Assembly (NCBI RefSeq): GCF_000208745.1
Contig: NC_030851.1
Span: 15,144,335 to 15,208,334, forward strand
Reading direction: 5' to 3'
Origin: Theobroma cacao
Taxonomy: Eukaryota; Streptophyta; Magnoliopsida; Malvales; Malvaceae
Length of the DNA stretch: 64,000 bases
Shown here piece by piece: positions 46,423-58,482 of this stretch. The position numbers and the translations under genes are program-made. The notes below the pieces were generated by a model. The model was given only the letters and a program-made list of their open reading frames with translations. It made no database searches and was not told the origin of the DNA. Within the stretch, counting starts at the first letter, position 1. The number at the start of each line of letters is the position of its first letter.

Positions 46423-47795
46423 TCCTGCAAAAGAAAGTTAATTATTAAAACAAATTCAGAGGAAAAATATGCAAGTAGTATTGTATCAACAAGCATGAAA
46501 ATATGAAAGATTTATAAGCATGAGCTTAATTAGTGCCTGTCCAATGTAACAAATCAAATTCAAGATTTCCATTGACAATTTTACTTCTTGAGATGCAGAC
46601 TAAAGTTCCTTTAGCTCACAACATTAAGATAGCCTTCTCATAATCATAGTTTTCACAATGCCACAATTCAATAAAATAAAAAAAATTCTATGACAATGTA
46701 TGCATCCAAACTTACTAGATATGGCATGTGTTGCACCACAATTCCAAAATTTATTTCTACTTATTCAACCGAGCATCTAAAAATTTAATCAACCCATCAT
46801 GTACTCACATCAACAAAGATTGTGTCAAGTCTATTGTCAACAGCACAAAGTTCCATGGATCCATTAAATGGGTAACAGAAATTAAGCACTAATCACTAAA
46901 TTTTCTGCACTTTAAGCATCATATATGAGGAAGTATGAAAAAACCCATAAATAAGTAGGCACAATGGACACATTCAAGGAGCAAAAATTACATGATTTAC
47001 AATTAACATCAACATCATCTTCTCTCTATATAAAAACAATGGAAAAAGAAATATTTGCAGGAGAGAAGGAGGAATGGTTACTTGAAGAGTGTAACAAGTG
47101 CAGAAAAAAAAATATCTAACTATAAATCAACTGCAGAATTTTTGGAGTGAAAAGGAAAAAGAGAGAAGCAAGAGAGTTGCAGTAGAAGAATGGGGGATTG
47201 TGTGTGTGTGGCGGCAGGAGACAAAGAAAGTGAAAGAAGAAGAAGAGGAGAACACAAAATAAAATTTGTTTTAAAGGGTTAGGGCTGGGCCCCAACCTAG
47301 CACCGCGGCCCTGACTTGTGAGGGTCGTGGTGCTCAACTTCTCTATCCCGAAGCATCATGCTTCGGGTTTGAGCACTGCGCGCTCAGCTCGTATGTATTT
47401 TAGTCTTTTGTTCAACACCGCGGTGCTTAAAGTGAAGGTCGCGACGCTGAAACATTCTGTTTGGGCCCATTCTCTCTTGCTTTATCCAGCGTCGCGGTTC
47501 TCCATTTGAGGGCTACGGCGTTGAAACTTTCTATTTCAGCGCACATATTGGCACCTTTCAAGGCCGCAGCTCTCAAATTGAGGGCCGCAACTTTAAAGTT
47601 TTTTTTTTTTTAATCCAATGACCTGCGAAAAGAAAAAAATATAGATTAAAATAAAAAAATAAAAAAATAAAAAAAATAAAAAAAAATAAAAGATAATAAA
47701 AAAATGAAAAAAAATAAAAACGAGTAAGGTTAAGAAGCTTAGGTTCCTCCCAAGAAGCACTTCATTTATAGTCTTCGGCTGGACTGTCTTGGACT
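46423..47795 (-). other. Element B: spacer between pol and the extra ORF, with GC-rich module
   Basis: An A-rich run (47635-47720) follows the pol stop, then a GC-rich block at about 47600-47280 with CACCGCGG, GTCGCGACGC, GCGTCGCGGT and CGAAGCATCATGCTTCGGG, a strong hairpin. The part 47270-46430 is AT-rich with pyrimidine tracts. No gene. Confidence 0.68.
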
Positions 47796-48809
47796 TTAGG
47801 CCGTATCAAGCAAGTGAATTGAGGACTTTTGACTATTAATTTCGCCTCCCCAATAATGCTTTAATCTTTGTCCATTGACTTTAAATTTTCGACTATTTGT
47901 CCCTCTAACTTCGATTGCTCCATGTGGGAATACCTCATTGACAATAAAAGGACCAGACCACCTTGATTTGAGCTTTCTCAAAAATAATTTCAAGCGAGAA
48001 TTAAAGAGCAACACTGCTTGTCCTGGCTCAAAGCTTCTTGCTAGTATCTTCTTATCATGCCATTGCTTTGTTTTCTCTTTGTAGAGTTTGGCATTCTCAT
48101 AAGCTTGAAGGCGAAATTCATCAAGTTCATTTAATTGCAACAACCTTTGCTCACCTGTTGTTTGTAGATCAATATTTAATTTCTTCACAGCCCAATAAGC
48201 ATTGTGTTCAAGTTCCACCGGTAAGTGACAAGCTTTTCCAAAGACCAACTTATATGGAGACATACCAATCGGGGTCTTGTAAGCAGTCCTATATGCCCAC
48301 AGTGCATCATCCAGTCTCTTTGACCAATCTTTTCTTATGGGACACACGGTTTTCTCCAAAATCCTCTTGATTTCGCGATTCGATATTTTCGCTTGGCCAC
48401 TAGTTTAAGGATGGTACGCAGTGGCGACCTTGTGTTTAACTCCATATTTTGTCAGAAGGGCATCAAAATATTTATTGCAAAAATGACTTCCCTCATCACT
48501 AATGATTACCCTTGGAGTGCCGAATCGAGTGAAAATATTCTTCTTGATGAAATTCATGACCACCTTCGAATCATTATGAGGAAAGGCTGCTGCTTCAACC
48601 CACTTGGAGACATAATCCACAGCTAGCAAAATGTATTTGTTGTTATATGAGGATATGAACGGACCCATGAAGTCAATACCCCATACATCAAACATTTCTA
48701 TCTCCATGATGTTGTTGAGAGGCATCTCATGTCGCCTTGAGATATTTCCCACCCTTTGGCACCTGTCACAATGCAAGACAAAATTATGAGCATCTTTAAA
48801 TAATGTAGG
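47796..48809 (-). pseudogene. Element B: integrase
   Basis: After a stop that follows VLQLGLY, the frame has [31 protein letters not shown] (first aspartate) and [10 protein letters not shown] (second aspartate). AYHP is then followed by a stop (CAA to TAA) and [18 protein letters not shown], so the third residue of the D,D35E triad is Lys instead of Glu. The C-terminal part is intact: [54 protein letters not shown], ending at 47796. Confidence 0.9.
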
Positions 48810-50459
48810 CTAATACAAACCTAATTGGAGGACTTTAGCAGCAGTCCTAGTTCCTCCAAAGTGTCCTCCATAATCTGAAGAATGGCAATGGTGAAGCACA
48901 CTTTGAATCTCTTCCTCCAAGACACATTTTCTGAACATCTGGTATTTACACTGTTTGAACAAGTAAGGCTCATCCCAAAAATAAAATTTAACATCATGCA
49001 AAAATTTCTTTTTCTGATGAAAATTTAAATCAGGGGGAATAATATTGCTTACCAAATAGTTTACAAAATCAGCATACCAAGGAAGTGATTTCTTACCAAC
49101 TTGAAGGATTTGTTCATCACGAAACATCTCTTTGATTAAGGTCGAATCCTTACCTTGAGCTTCAATTTCTAATCTTGAGAGGTGGTCTGCAACTTGATTT
49201 TCTTTTCCTTTTCTATCACGAATCTCAAGATCAAATTCTTGAAGTAAGAAGATCCACCTTATCAATCTTGGCTTAGTATCCTTCTTGGCAATCAAATACT
49301 TGATAGCTGAGTGATCAATGTACACTATCACCTTTGTCCCCACGAGATAGGAGTGAAATTTGTCAAAAGTAAAAACCACAGCCAAGAGCTCCTTTTCTGT
49401 CGTGGTATAATTTTTCTGAGCCTCATTCAAAGTCTTGCTAGCATAATAGATGGAATGGAAGATTTTATCCTTCCTTTGTCCCAAAACAGCTCCCACCGCA
49501 TAATCACTTGCATCACACATTAGCTCAAAAGGAAAAGTCCAATCGGGACTAATTATGATAGGTGCAAATATTAATCTTTTCTTCAATTCATCAAAAGTAA
49601 CAAGACATTCATTATCAAAATTAAATGGCACATCTTTCTCCAATAAATTGCAAAGTGGTTTAGAAATTTTTGAAAAATCCTTAATAAATCTTCTATAAAA
49701 ACCAGCATGACCAAGAAAGCTTCTAATACCTTTGACATTTATTGGAGGTGGTAATTTCTTAATTGCTTCAATTTTTGCTTTATCTACTTCAATGCCATTA
49801 CTAGAGATCTTGTGCCCAAGAACAATACCTTCTCGCACCATGAAGTGACATTTCTCCCAATTGAGCACCAAATTTGTCTCTTCGCACCTCTTGAGTACCC
49901 TAGCAAGATTTAAAAGACAATCATCAAAATTATTTCCAAAGACTGAGAAATCATCCATAAATGCCTCCAAGCATTTTTCCACCATGTTTGTGAATATGGC
50001 CATCATGCATCGTTGAAAGGTGGCAGGTGCATTACATAATCCAAATGGCATTCTTCTAAAAGCAAAGGTGCCATAAGGACATGTAAATGTAGTCTTTTCC
50101 TGATCTTTAGGAGCAATAGCAATTTGGTTATAGCTAGAATAACCATTTAGAAAACAATAATATTCCTTACCAGCCAAGCGATCTAACATTTGATCAATGA
50201 ATGGAAAAAGGAAGTGATCTTTCCTTGTAGCTTTGTTGAGCTTGCAGTAGTCCATGCACACTCTCCATCCAGTCACCGTTCTTGTTGGAATGAGCTCATT
50301 ATTGTCATTGGCCACCACAATCATTCTTCCTTTCTTAAGAACACATTGAACTGGACTTACCCATGAGCTATCAGAGATAGGGTAGATTATTCCGGCATCC
50401 AACCACTTGATGATTTCCTTCTTGACTACTTCCTTCATGATAGGATTTAATCTTCTTTG
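48810..50459 (-). pseudogene. Element B: reverse transcriptase and RNase H
   Basis: A 542-residue open stretch. Motif A reads [13 protein letters not shown] at residues 96-108 from 50438, so the catalytic aspartate seen in A and C (FLDGY) is Asn here, a G-to-A change. FMDDFSVFG (residues 160-168) is intact. RNase H has [42 protein letters not shown] and VADHLSRL. The integrase zinc finger starts at [17 protein letters not shown] stop just upstream (near 50457) separates it from the protease. Confidence 0.92.
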
Positions 50460-51821
50460 TTATTCAATTGTGGCTTTGTGATCTTCCTTAAGAAGAATTT
50501 TATGCATGCAAATAGAAGGGCTAATTCCCTTAATATCAGCTATGGTCCACCCTATTGCTTTCTTGAATGCTCTAAGTGTTCTCAATAATTTCTCCTCTTG
50601 TAAGCTAGTAAGAGCATCAGAAATAATAACCGAAAGAGTGGAAGATTTTCCAAGATAAGCATACCTCAAGTGTGCTGGTAGAGGTTTGAGTTCCAAAATA
50701 GATGGCTCCTCAATAGAAGGCTTAAAAGCTGGCACCAAAGAAGTTGAAATATCTAAAGACTCAAATTGATGATTAGTTCTAAATCTGGAGTGAGCATTCA
50801 ACAAATTTGAATATTCAATAAACTCATCATCATCCCTATCAGAGTTAGCAAATAAACATGCTTCAAAAGGATCATTGGGATTTTCTTTTAAGAAAACATC
50901 ATGTGTCAAATTGTTCACTACACTCACAGAAAAACAGTCTTCAGATGTGACAGGCAATTTTAAAGCTTTGAAAATATTAAATGTTACCTGTTGGTCTTGA
51001 ACTCTCAAAGTAAGCTCACCTTTTTCAACATCAATTAAAGCTCTAGCAGTTGCTAAGAATGGCCTCCCAAGAATGATTGGAATTTGCCTATCTTCTTCCA
51101 TGTCAAGAATTATAAAATCAACTGGAAAAATGAATTTATCTACCTTGACAAGAACATCTTCAATAATTCCCCTTGGGTACACATAAGAACGATCAGCCAA
51201 TTTCAAAGTTACAAAAGTGGGTTTGCATTCCCCCAAACCAAGTTTCTCAAAAATTGACCAAGGCATTAAATTGATACTTGGACCTAAATCACTCAAAGCT
51301 TTTGTAAAAAAAAAATTACCAATAGTGTAAGGGATTGTGAAACTACCTAGATCTTTGAGTTTTAGTGGTAGCTTGTTTTGAAGAATTGCACTACACTCTT
51401 CTGTAAGGGAGATAGTTTCAAACTCACATAGCTTTATCTTTTTGGAGAGGATGTACTTCAAGAACTTGACATAACTAGGCATTTGTTCCAGAGCTTCAGC
51501 AAAAGGAATATTTATGTGTAATTTCTTGAAGACATTGATGAACTTCTGAAATTGCTTCTCAAGCTTTTGCTTTTGGAGCCTTTGGGGAAAAGGTGGTGGA
51601 GGATGAATGACTTGAGAAACTCCTTGATTTTTAGCCTTGACCTTCTCTTTCTGTTCGACTTCACTTTCTTTCTCACAAATTCTTTCATTATCAACATGTT
51701 CATTCTCAGTTTCAACTACTTTTTCATTCACCCCTTCAATCTCTTTTCCATTCCTTAAGGTGATTGCTTGGCATTGTTCCTTACCTTTAGGATTGATTTG
51801 TGTGTCACTAGGTAGGGAACC
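50460..51821 (-). pseudogene. Element B: protease with flanking linkers
   Basis: A Glu/Lys-rich linker is followed by PPPPFPQRLQKQKLEKQFQK, then CEFETISLTEECSAILQNKL, the active site DLGPSINLMPWSIF, DVLVKVDKFIFPVDFIILDM and ILGRPFLATARALIDVEKGE. The region before reverse transcriptase has SIEEPSILELKPLPAHLRYA and KGISPSICMHKILLKEDHKA. A stop (CAA to TAA) near 51822 separates it from gag; the 423 residues between are open. Confidence 0.9.
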
Positions 51822-53120
51822 TTAAGGTCTACTATTGACGGAGTTTGCAAGTTGTCCCACTTGGGTTTCAAGATTTCTCAATGATGCTCCAAAGCTTTGA
51901 ATTATCACATCATTCTTGGATATATACTGTAAAAGAAGTTCTTCCACTTGGGGCTTCTTTTCAAGAACTAGTGGTTTAACTTGCTGTTGAAATTCCAGAG
52001 GCATGTTGGGTTTTGGATTGGAAGGCCCTGCATTGTTATTCCATGAAAAATTGGGATGGTTTCTCCAACCAGGATTATAAGTATTGGAATATGGGTTGTT
52101 TTGCTGTCTGTTAAAGTTCCCCACAAACTGGACTGATTAGAATTGTATGGACATTGATCATTTGAATGGCCATCCCCACACATCTCACAAATTGAATTTT
52201 GAACTGCATGAACTCCCAATGTGTCAATCTTTTTGGACAGTGCAGCCACTTGCACAGCTAAGTTGCTCATTGTATCAATTTCATAGGCTCCAACAACTTT
52301 TCTTGAACCCGACCTTTCTGAAGGCCATTGATAATTATTTAAAGCCATCTCTTCCAATAAATTATATGCATCTGCAGCATTCTTACTCATCAATGCCCCA
52401 CCAGCAGCAGCATCAATTGTGGTTTTAATTGACCCAATCAGCCCATTGTAGAATGTCTGAACTTGCAACCAATCAGGAAGTTCGTGATGTGGGCATCTTT
52501 GCAATGGTTCTTTAAACCTCTCCCAAGCTTCATACAAGGACTCACCATCAAATTGTGTGAATGAGGTGATATCGTTCCTCAACTTTGCAGTCTTTGCAGG
52601 TGAAAAGAATTTTGAGAGAAACTTTTGAGCCAACTCCTCCCATGTAGTGATAAACCCATTAGGCAGTGAATTAAGCCAATTTTTTGCTTTGTCCCTTAGA
52701 GAGAATGGAAACAGTCTCAATCTAATAGCATCATTAGTTACTCCATTGTATTTAAAAGTATTGTAAATCTCCAGGAAATTTACTAAATGAGTATTAGGAT
52801 CATTACTAGGTAACCCACCAAACTGAACTGAAGACTGAATCATTTGAATATAGGCTGGTTTGATTTCAAAATTATTCGCATTGATGGAAAGTCTCTTAAT
52901 GCTTTGGTGCAAACCTTGCAATAGAGGAACTGCATAATCTCACAATGCTCTATGTGCTTCGGGAACCACATTAATGGCATTATTACCATTATTAATGTTA
53001 TCCTCAGCCATTGTTTGATTTGAAGCTGTAACTTGTAAATTCTCCCTTCGACGTCTTCTGAAAGTTCTTTCTATCTCAGGATCAAAGGGAACAAGATTCA
53101 AGTTGTTTCTTCTTTGCATA
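51822..53120 (-). pseudogene. Element B: gag
   Basis: It starts MQRRNNLNLVPFDPEIERT at 53120-53118, with a stop (CGA to TGA) near 52940. The capsid-like retrotransposon gag domain covers SIKRLSINANNFEIKPAYIQ to NNYQWPSERSGSRK, including WEELAQKFLSKFF and LRNDITSFTQFDGESLYEAW. A zinc knuckle CEMCGDGHSNDQC (C-x2-C-x4-H-x4-C) lies near 52190-52150. A frame change near 52110 joins it to a Pro/Asn-rich linker (NNPYSNTYNPGWRNHPNFSW). It forms the virus-like particle. Confidence 0.9.
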
Positions 53121-53234
53121 CAATAACTAAAGATATCTGCAAAAAAACAAAATCTAAAATTAAAACAAGAAAAATAAAATTTGAGGTAAGACTAAATTGC
53201 TTGGTATTAGTATTAGTAATAAATCTAGAAAAAA

Positions 53235-53254
53235 TTCCTCGGCAACGGCGTCAA
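53235..53254 (-). other. Primer binding site of B (tRNA-Asp type)
   Basis: Just inside the 5' LTR on the minus strand is TTGACGCCGTTGCCGAGGAA, close to the aspartate-tRNA complement used by Athila and Tat elements. Confidence 0.82.
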
Positions 53255-53259
53255 AAACT

Positions 53260-54685
53260 TGTCAGTTAAAATCCTACTACGCAAGTATACGTATCGAATA
53301 GATAGTATATTAGCAAGTACGGTATCGATCCCACAAGGAATTAATCTAAAACTTTACTAAGTACTAAAATTAGAACAATTTAATCTTATCCAAATAATCA
53401 AAATTAAATAATTGATTAAAACTAAAATTAAAACCAATAAGAAAAATCAAAATAATAACTTGAGAAAATATCAAATCAAACTAGCCTAGGATCACAATAT
53501 CCCTCACACTTCATCTAAGTCTTACCTCTCTTACTTAACTTATTTCAATGGGTTGAATTGCTAACCTAGAGTCCTAAATTATTTATAAGGGTATCTCGAC
53601 TCAACCTATAAAAATATATATTTTAACCAAAACACTATATCCCTATGTGATTTGAAATTAAAACAGACTCATTAAGTTCAGGCTCTAATCTGGCTATATA
53701 CGGCCTATAGGTATATCCCTATCCTGTACGCAAATCAATTAATTTGATCATATGCTATCCCAATTTTAGTCTACTCTAAACTCCTTTTCCCAAGTTTGTT
53801 TAGGTTCCTAAGTCAATTTAATTAGTGATCAGGCAATTAAAAGCATTAAGAACAAATTGGAATAAACAATTCAAATCCCATTAAAAATAAGTAAGAAAGA
53901 GATTAAAAATCTAGACTACATGTGAGTTCAATTGCAATCCTAGAAAAAGAAATTTAGCTACTCATAATTGTAAAATAAAATAACATTGTATAAAATTCAA
54001 CCATTGCAAGTATCAAGAATGATAAAAGTTAAGGAAGAAAACAAAACAATATTCTCCGCCTTGATCTTCAAGTTTCAGCCTCAACTTCTAGTTTCTTGAA
54101 TCTCCCAAAGGTTGTCTACTTAATGTTGTCAAAACATATCCTATTTATACTAATAGATTAAACCTAAAGTTCCTTAAGCTGACCTAGGGTTTATTTGGGC
54201 TTAAGAATGTAATAAAAGGCCCAAAAATCAATTATCAGTCTTTACAAATTTTCATTCTCGGCACAGTACATCCAGCCATTTTTCGACGCGATTTTCTCTA
54301 TCTTCAAAGCAGAACTGGGCAAAGTGATCTTCATGAAAGTTGTAGCTCTGTCTCTTAGCTTTCCAATGTTCTAAGAATCACATCATTTAAGGTTCTTTAT
54401 CTCAAGATATGTTCAAAATACCGAAACATACGCAAGTAGATTCTAGGTCTTTCGACACCTTACTTTCCAAAATTAAGCCCAATCACTTTTAATCCTAAAA
54501 AAATATAAAAACCAATAAATAATAACTAAAATAAAAGGAATAACATAAAATTAAAATAACTCACTAAAAAGTACCTAATCATAAAAACATCTAAAAAATA
54601 ATTAAATTATAATTGAAAATTGAGGACTTAGCTAATATTTAATAACAAAATTAGAGTAAAATAATTCTATAAAATAGAATTATCA
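53260..54685 (-). repeat. 5' LTR of element B
   Basis: 1426 bp; minus strand TGATAATTCTATTTT to TTTTAACTGACA. The palindrome ATAATTCTAT (54683-54674) and ATAGAATTAT (54670-54661) is perfect with a three-base loop. Confidence 0.93.
54142..54149 (-). promoter_or_regulatory. Probable LTR TATA box of element B
   Basis: TATAAATA in the context AGTATAAATAGGATATG; the 3' LTR has the same at 43610-43603. Its place matches the TATA box of A and C. Confidence 0.6.
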
Positions 54686-54690
54686 TTAGG

Positions 54691-54730
54691 CTTTTAGAAA
54701 ATTTTGCTCACAATATTCTTCCTCTTTTGT
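54691..54730 (-). repeat. Element D: 3' LTR, proximal end, and polypurine tract
   Basis: On the minus strand the LTR begins TGTGAGCAAAATTTTC at 54712, directly after AAAAGAGGAAGAATAT (54728-54713), a good purine tract. The LTR then continues across B at 42721. Confidence 0.68.
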
Positions 54731-54887
54731 TATATTATAAAGGAACCAAAAATTGAGCATAAGAATATAAAGCTCATAGATAGCACACAACAATAGCAAC
54801 AAGAGTGTATCAAGTATGTGCACAAGGAATTGAGCAAAAGATGTATTTCATTAATTACAATATACACAAGGAACATTTGCAATACAA

Positions 54888-56329
54888 TCACACATCAAAA
54901 TAGAACAGAAAAATGTATGCAAATGTTTTGTTATATAAATGAGCATAAGGTTTAGGAGTTGGATCAGAATCAGAGTCAGTGTCTAATTTAGAGCTGTCAT
55001 CAATGTTGTGAATGATTGTGAATTTGGTTCTGTCCATCCTATCATTTAGTTTTTTTTGATTATGTACTACGTCTATCTGATTTTGCACCTGTTATTTTAT
55101 TCTTTCTCCAAGCTTGTCAATTGTTTCTTGCATTTTTTCAATTGCATAACAGCAATGATCAAAGATATTTTGGAATTGAGGAACAAATTTAGCAATTGTT
55201 TCTTCAATTTTCTCCTTAATTTTTCCAAGATTTTGTTCAATCATTCTTGCTTGTACCTTGGCACTTAAATATTGGTAGGTTCCTTGACTCATACATATTG
55301 TGCTAAGTTGGCCGTGTGACCTATGTGCAACTTGAGGAATGAGTGTTGATGCGGAGGTAGGTGCTATAGGTTGCACAAGTTGACTTCTTGGTACTGGTTG
55401 CTCAACTTGTATTCTTTCTTGTGCTTCATCCTTTTTTACCCAACTATTTTGTTTAGCATTGTATTCATAACTCATTCTTCCAAGTGTGTTATTGTTCAAG
55501 AATTTGATTTTATTCTACATTTTGGGTTTGTCAAAGCTAATGTTGATTTTCAACTTATCAATTAATTCACAATCATTCCATACACCAGATTGTTTCTTAC
55601 CCCTCAAACTAGATATTTCATGTCTCTAAAGATGAACTATGCAAGATCAATAGGAGTTCTTATTTTCATATGGTGCATAAACCACATTTCCTCACTTGTC
55701 ACTATTGCATGTTTGGTTCCAAATGGCTTTCTATTGTAGAAAATAATAAGGTGAATAATTATATCATGAAGGCTAAGCCTTGATGCACTATTGGGAAATT
55801 TAGCTGTTGTGATTGGTCTTACCAAAAACCCAGCATTTAATTCATCTTTTGAAATTGCATTTTCCTCACTCATGAAAGTTATCACATTTCTACTTGGAGA
55901 TTTTAGCTTTAGTATTTTTTGAAGTAGTAAGGGTGTGATGACATATGATCATCCAGCCAGTGAAGTAAGGAATGACTCATCATGACTTACAATATCTACA
56001 TCATCTTCACCTTCATAGCTAGTAGTCCCTTTTGAATAGAATATTCTTACAAGGTCTTCGTAAACTCCCATTCGTAGGCTCAAATAGTCATACCAACCCA
56101 TTTCTCTTAGGTTCTCAATATATGAAAATCTAAATTCATTTTCTAGCCACTCTAGATTAATAATTTTTCCATGAAATACCTTCCTTGTAATGTAATGCTC
56201 ATGAAACATTTTTCTCTCATCTGGAGTTGAGAAATGTACATCGAGAGCATCGATTCTTTGTTTCCTCTATTTCTTGGTAAAGATAGTTGGAGCTTTACCC
56301 TTCTCTTCTCTTGATCTTTTTTATGCCAT
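54888..56329 (-). pseudogene. Element D: extra ORF between pol and the 3' LTR, same architecture as in A and B
   Basis: It starts MA, a stop, KRSREEKGKAPTIFTKK at 56329. The globular part reads ALDVHFSTPDERKMFHEHYI, NLEWLENEFRF, MGVYEDLVRIFYSKG and SASRLSLHDIIIHLIIFYNR. About four stops lie in this frame; a frame change near 55520 leads to a Pro/Gln/Ser linker, a coiled-coil-like MIEQNLGKIKEKIEETIAK part and an acidic Asp/Ser end (KLDTDSDSDPTPKPY). The start (MA-x-KRSR), LVR-x-FY motif, linker, helix and acidic end follow the order seen in A (VREFYANA) and B. Sireviruses such as SIRE1 are known to carry an extra, env-like ORF here. Confidence 0.62.
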
Positions 56330-57311
56330 TTTCTCACAAGATTGATTCTACGCTGAAGGTTTGGTATTAGGAGTCAAGGGTTTGGAGAGATGGTGTTGTT
56401 TGATTCAAGTATTAAACTGATTTTTCTTTAGAAACCTTGCATTTGGAAATAGGTTAACCAGAACTTAGTAAAAAGATTTGAGAGTGAAGAACTTTTTCAA
56501 AAATTTTCAATCTTTTGACTCTAAGATGATCACTTTTGAATAAGGGAAACTGCTTCAAAGAGAAAAGATTGAGAAATCATGACTTTTGAAGAATTTTAAA
56601 GATGACAAATGTAGTTTTAAAACTTGACCAATTTTCTAACTTTAAAGCGCAAGGATCGGTTCTTATTTGATTGGAATCAATTCTTTGTGCCTTAGTTTTT
56701 AAAGACTTTCGTAATTCTTTTTTAGAATCGATTCTTGAGATTTAAAGAGTCAATTCATTGAATTCCTAAAACTTTTTGAAAACAATTTTGTAATTGAAAA
56801 ATTGATTCTTTAAATCAAAAAGTTGATTCTTGAACTTAGTTATCTTGAAAAACAGAGGTTTTTTATCCAAATCAAATACAAGTAATCTTTTAAGAAGAAT
56901 TAAGTTTAGTACACATTGTTGTTGGTTTTGAATGATACATATGTATGAAATGATATGCAAATTTAGTAGATCATTATATACTCTTATTGTAGCAACTATT
57001 ATACAAACAAAATCATCAAAACATCAATCATTTAAATTATAAATTCAAAGAATTAAGCTTTATTCAAAATGTAATTCAAGAACTACATTGTTATGATTAT
57101 CAACTATATTCAAGTTATGATCTATGTTATTCAAGTAATGATAAACAATCAACCTAAAAATACTTAATCAATTAAAAATTCATCTTTCATAGGCAATTTA
57201 TTTTTGGAATAGATATCACCTAATTTTGGTATGAGCTTAATCTATACAATCTTGCTCATTCTTGCCTTAATTTTTCTTTTAGCCTATGACTTTACCCTAT
57301 CACATGAAAAC
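56330..57311 (-). other. Element D: spacer upstream of the extra ORF; pol missing
   Basis: AT-rich, no reading frame. Several GAATCGATTC-like motifs at 56640-56830 echo those in the LTR (41500-42130). The gag end at about 57312 runs into this spacer without any pol sequence. Confidence 0.6.
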
Positions 57312-58482
57312 TCAAACTTTGGATTTTGGTACCCAGGCTTTCTTAGGTCCATGAATGTTAGTCCTTCCAAGTTTGGTTTTACTTGGAACCTCAAAAACTT
57401 TAACAATTCTTCCCCATTGAGGTTTGGCTCCTTTTGGAATCCACACCTTTTTAACAATATTTTCTTTAAAGGGTGTTTTTCTATGAGGGTAGAAATATAT
57501 GGAATGACTCATTTTATGATAATATATGCATGATTGTGATGCCCCATATTTTTCATTTTGCTTTTCTAAAAACATTTTCCTTTTAGCTTTTCTTAGTTTT
57601 TCATCAAATCCTAATTGTTCTTTGTCAAAAAAGGCTTGCTAAGCTTCTAGCATTTCATTGAACTTTTGTGAACTCAAATTCCCTTCGAAATATTTTTCAT
57701 TTAAATGCTTATATTTCTTTTCCAAGACATCCACTTCATTTTTTAAACTATTTACCTTGTTTTCTAGCTCAAATTTGATTTTATTCAAGTAATCATTTTC
57801 AGCCTTAAGTTTAGAAATGACCTTTTTCTATTTCAGAGTCATGTATTCAAATTCAAATGCTAACTCATCATATGCATCTTGAAGCTCATTAAATGTATAT
57901 GCATCATCATTAAGATTATATGGGCATAAGGCAATATTTAAGAAGCAACCTTGGAATTATCAACTCCCACGAAGCATAAGTTTACAACTTTTTCCTCCTC
58001 CTCATCTTGTGATTCATCATTTTCACTCCACGTGACAACCATTGCTTTTTTCTTGAAGCTTATTTGATGGTTCTTCTTGAGTTTTAGACATTCATATTTA
58101 ATATGACTTGGCCTTTGATATTCATATCAAATTTTGTGATCCTTTCCATGATCATCTTTTGAAATATCTCTTCTTGAATTTCTTCTTGATTCTTCACTCC
58201 TTAGATTCTTTCTATTTCCTGGTTTATTTCTCAAAATCTATTGAACCTTCTAGTTAATAGAGCTATCTTTTCATCATCATCTTTTTCATCATCACTCTTA
58301 ATATTCTTTTCATCATTTTCTTTAATAGTTTTAAGAGCAGTGCTCTTTCTCTTCAATTCTCCTTTAAGTACTTCATCCTTTTCTTCTTCATGTTTGAGGG
58401 TCATCTTATATGTAAGCAGGAATCCTAAGAGCTCATCGACCTTAAGAACATTTAAGTTTTTAGCTTCTTCTATGACAGTTGC
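57312..58482 (-). pseudogene. Element D: Sirevirus-like gag and linker, broken
   Basis: On the minus strand from 58482: VIEEAKNLNVLKVDELLGF, LLTYKMTLKHEEEKDEVLKG, DDDEKIALL and RRFNRF. The zinc knuckle is worn: the first Cys is a stop and the second is Tyr, leaving YQRPSHIKYEC (near 58125-58085). A long acidic and coiled-coil linker follows with VVTWSENDESQDEEEEKVVN and NEMLEA, then VWIPKGAKPQWG and THIHGPKKAWVPK-like text ending KKAWVPKSKV, a signature of the SIRE/Maximus gag-pol junction. Many stops. Its start is cut off by E. Confidence 0.72.

Larger units (their letters stand above)
42722..54685 (-). mobile_element. Element B: Athila-like Gypsy retrotransposon, structurally complete
   Basis: 5' LTR 54685-53260, 3' LTR 44145-42722, TTAGG duplications (42717-42721 and 54686-54690), primer site, gag, protease, reverse transcriptase, RNase H, integrase, extra ORF and purine tracts, all in order over 11,964 bp. 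The coding part is interrupted mostly by single stops. LTR lengths are 1426 and 1424 bp with few differences, so B is one of the youngest insertions here. Confidence 0.93.
30701..58482 (-). mobile_element. Element D: Sirevirus-like Copia retrotransposon, interrupted three times
   Basis: On the minus strand: gag (58482-57312), spacer, extra ORF (56329-54888), purine tract and a 3' LTR (54712 to 30701). The LTR is cut by the CACTA element and by B; gag is cut by E. No protease, integrase or reverse transcriptase is visible between gag and the extra ORF, so about 3-4 kb of pol is deleted. The 5' LTR must lie right of the window if it survives. The lineage call rests on the gag end motifs and the extra ORF. 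Confidence 0.7.
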
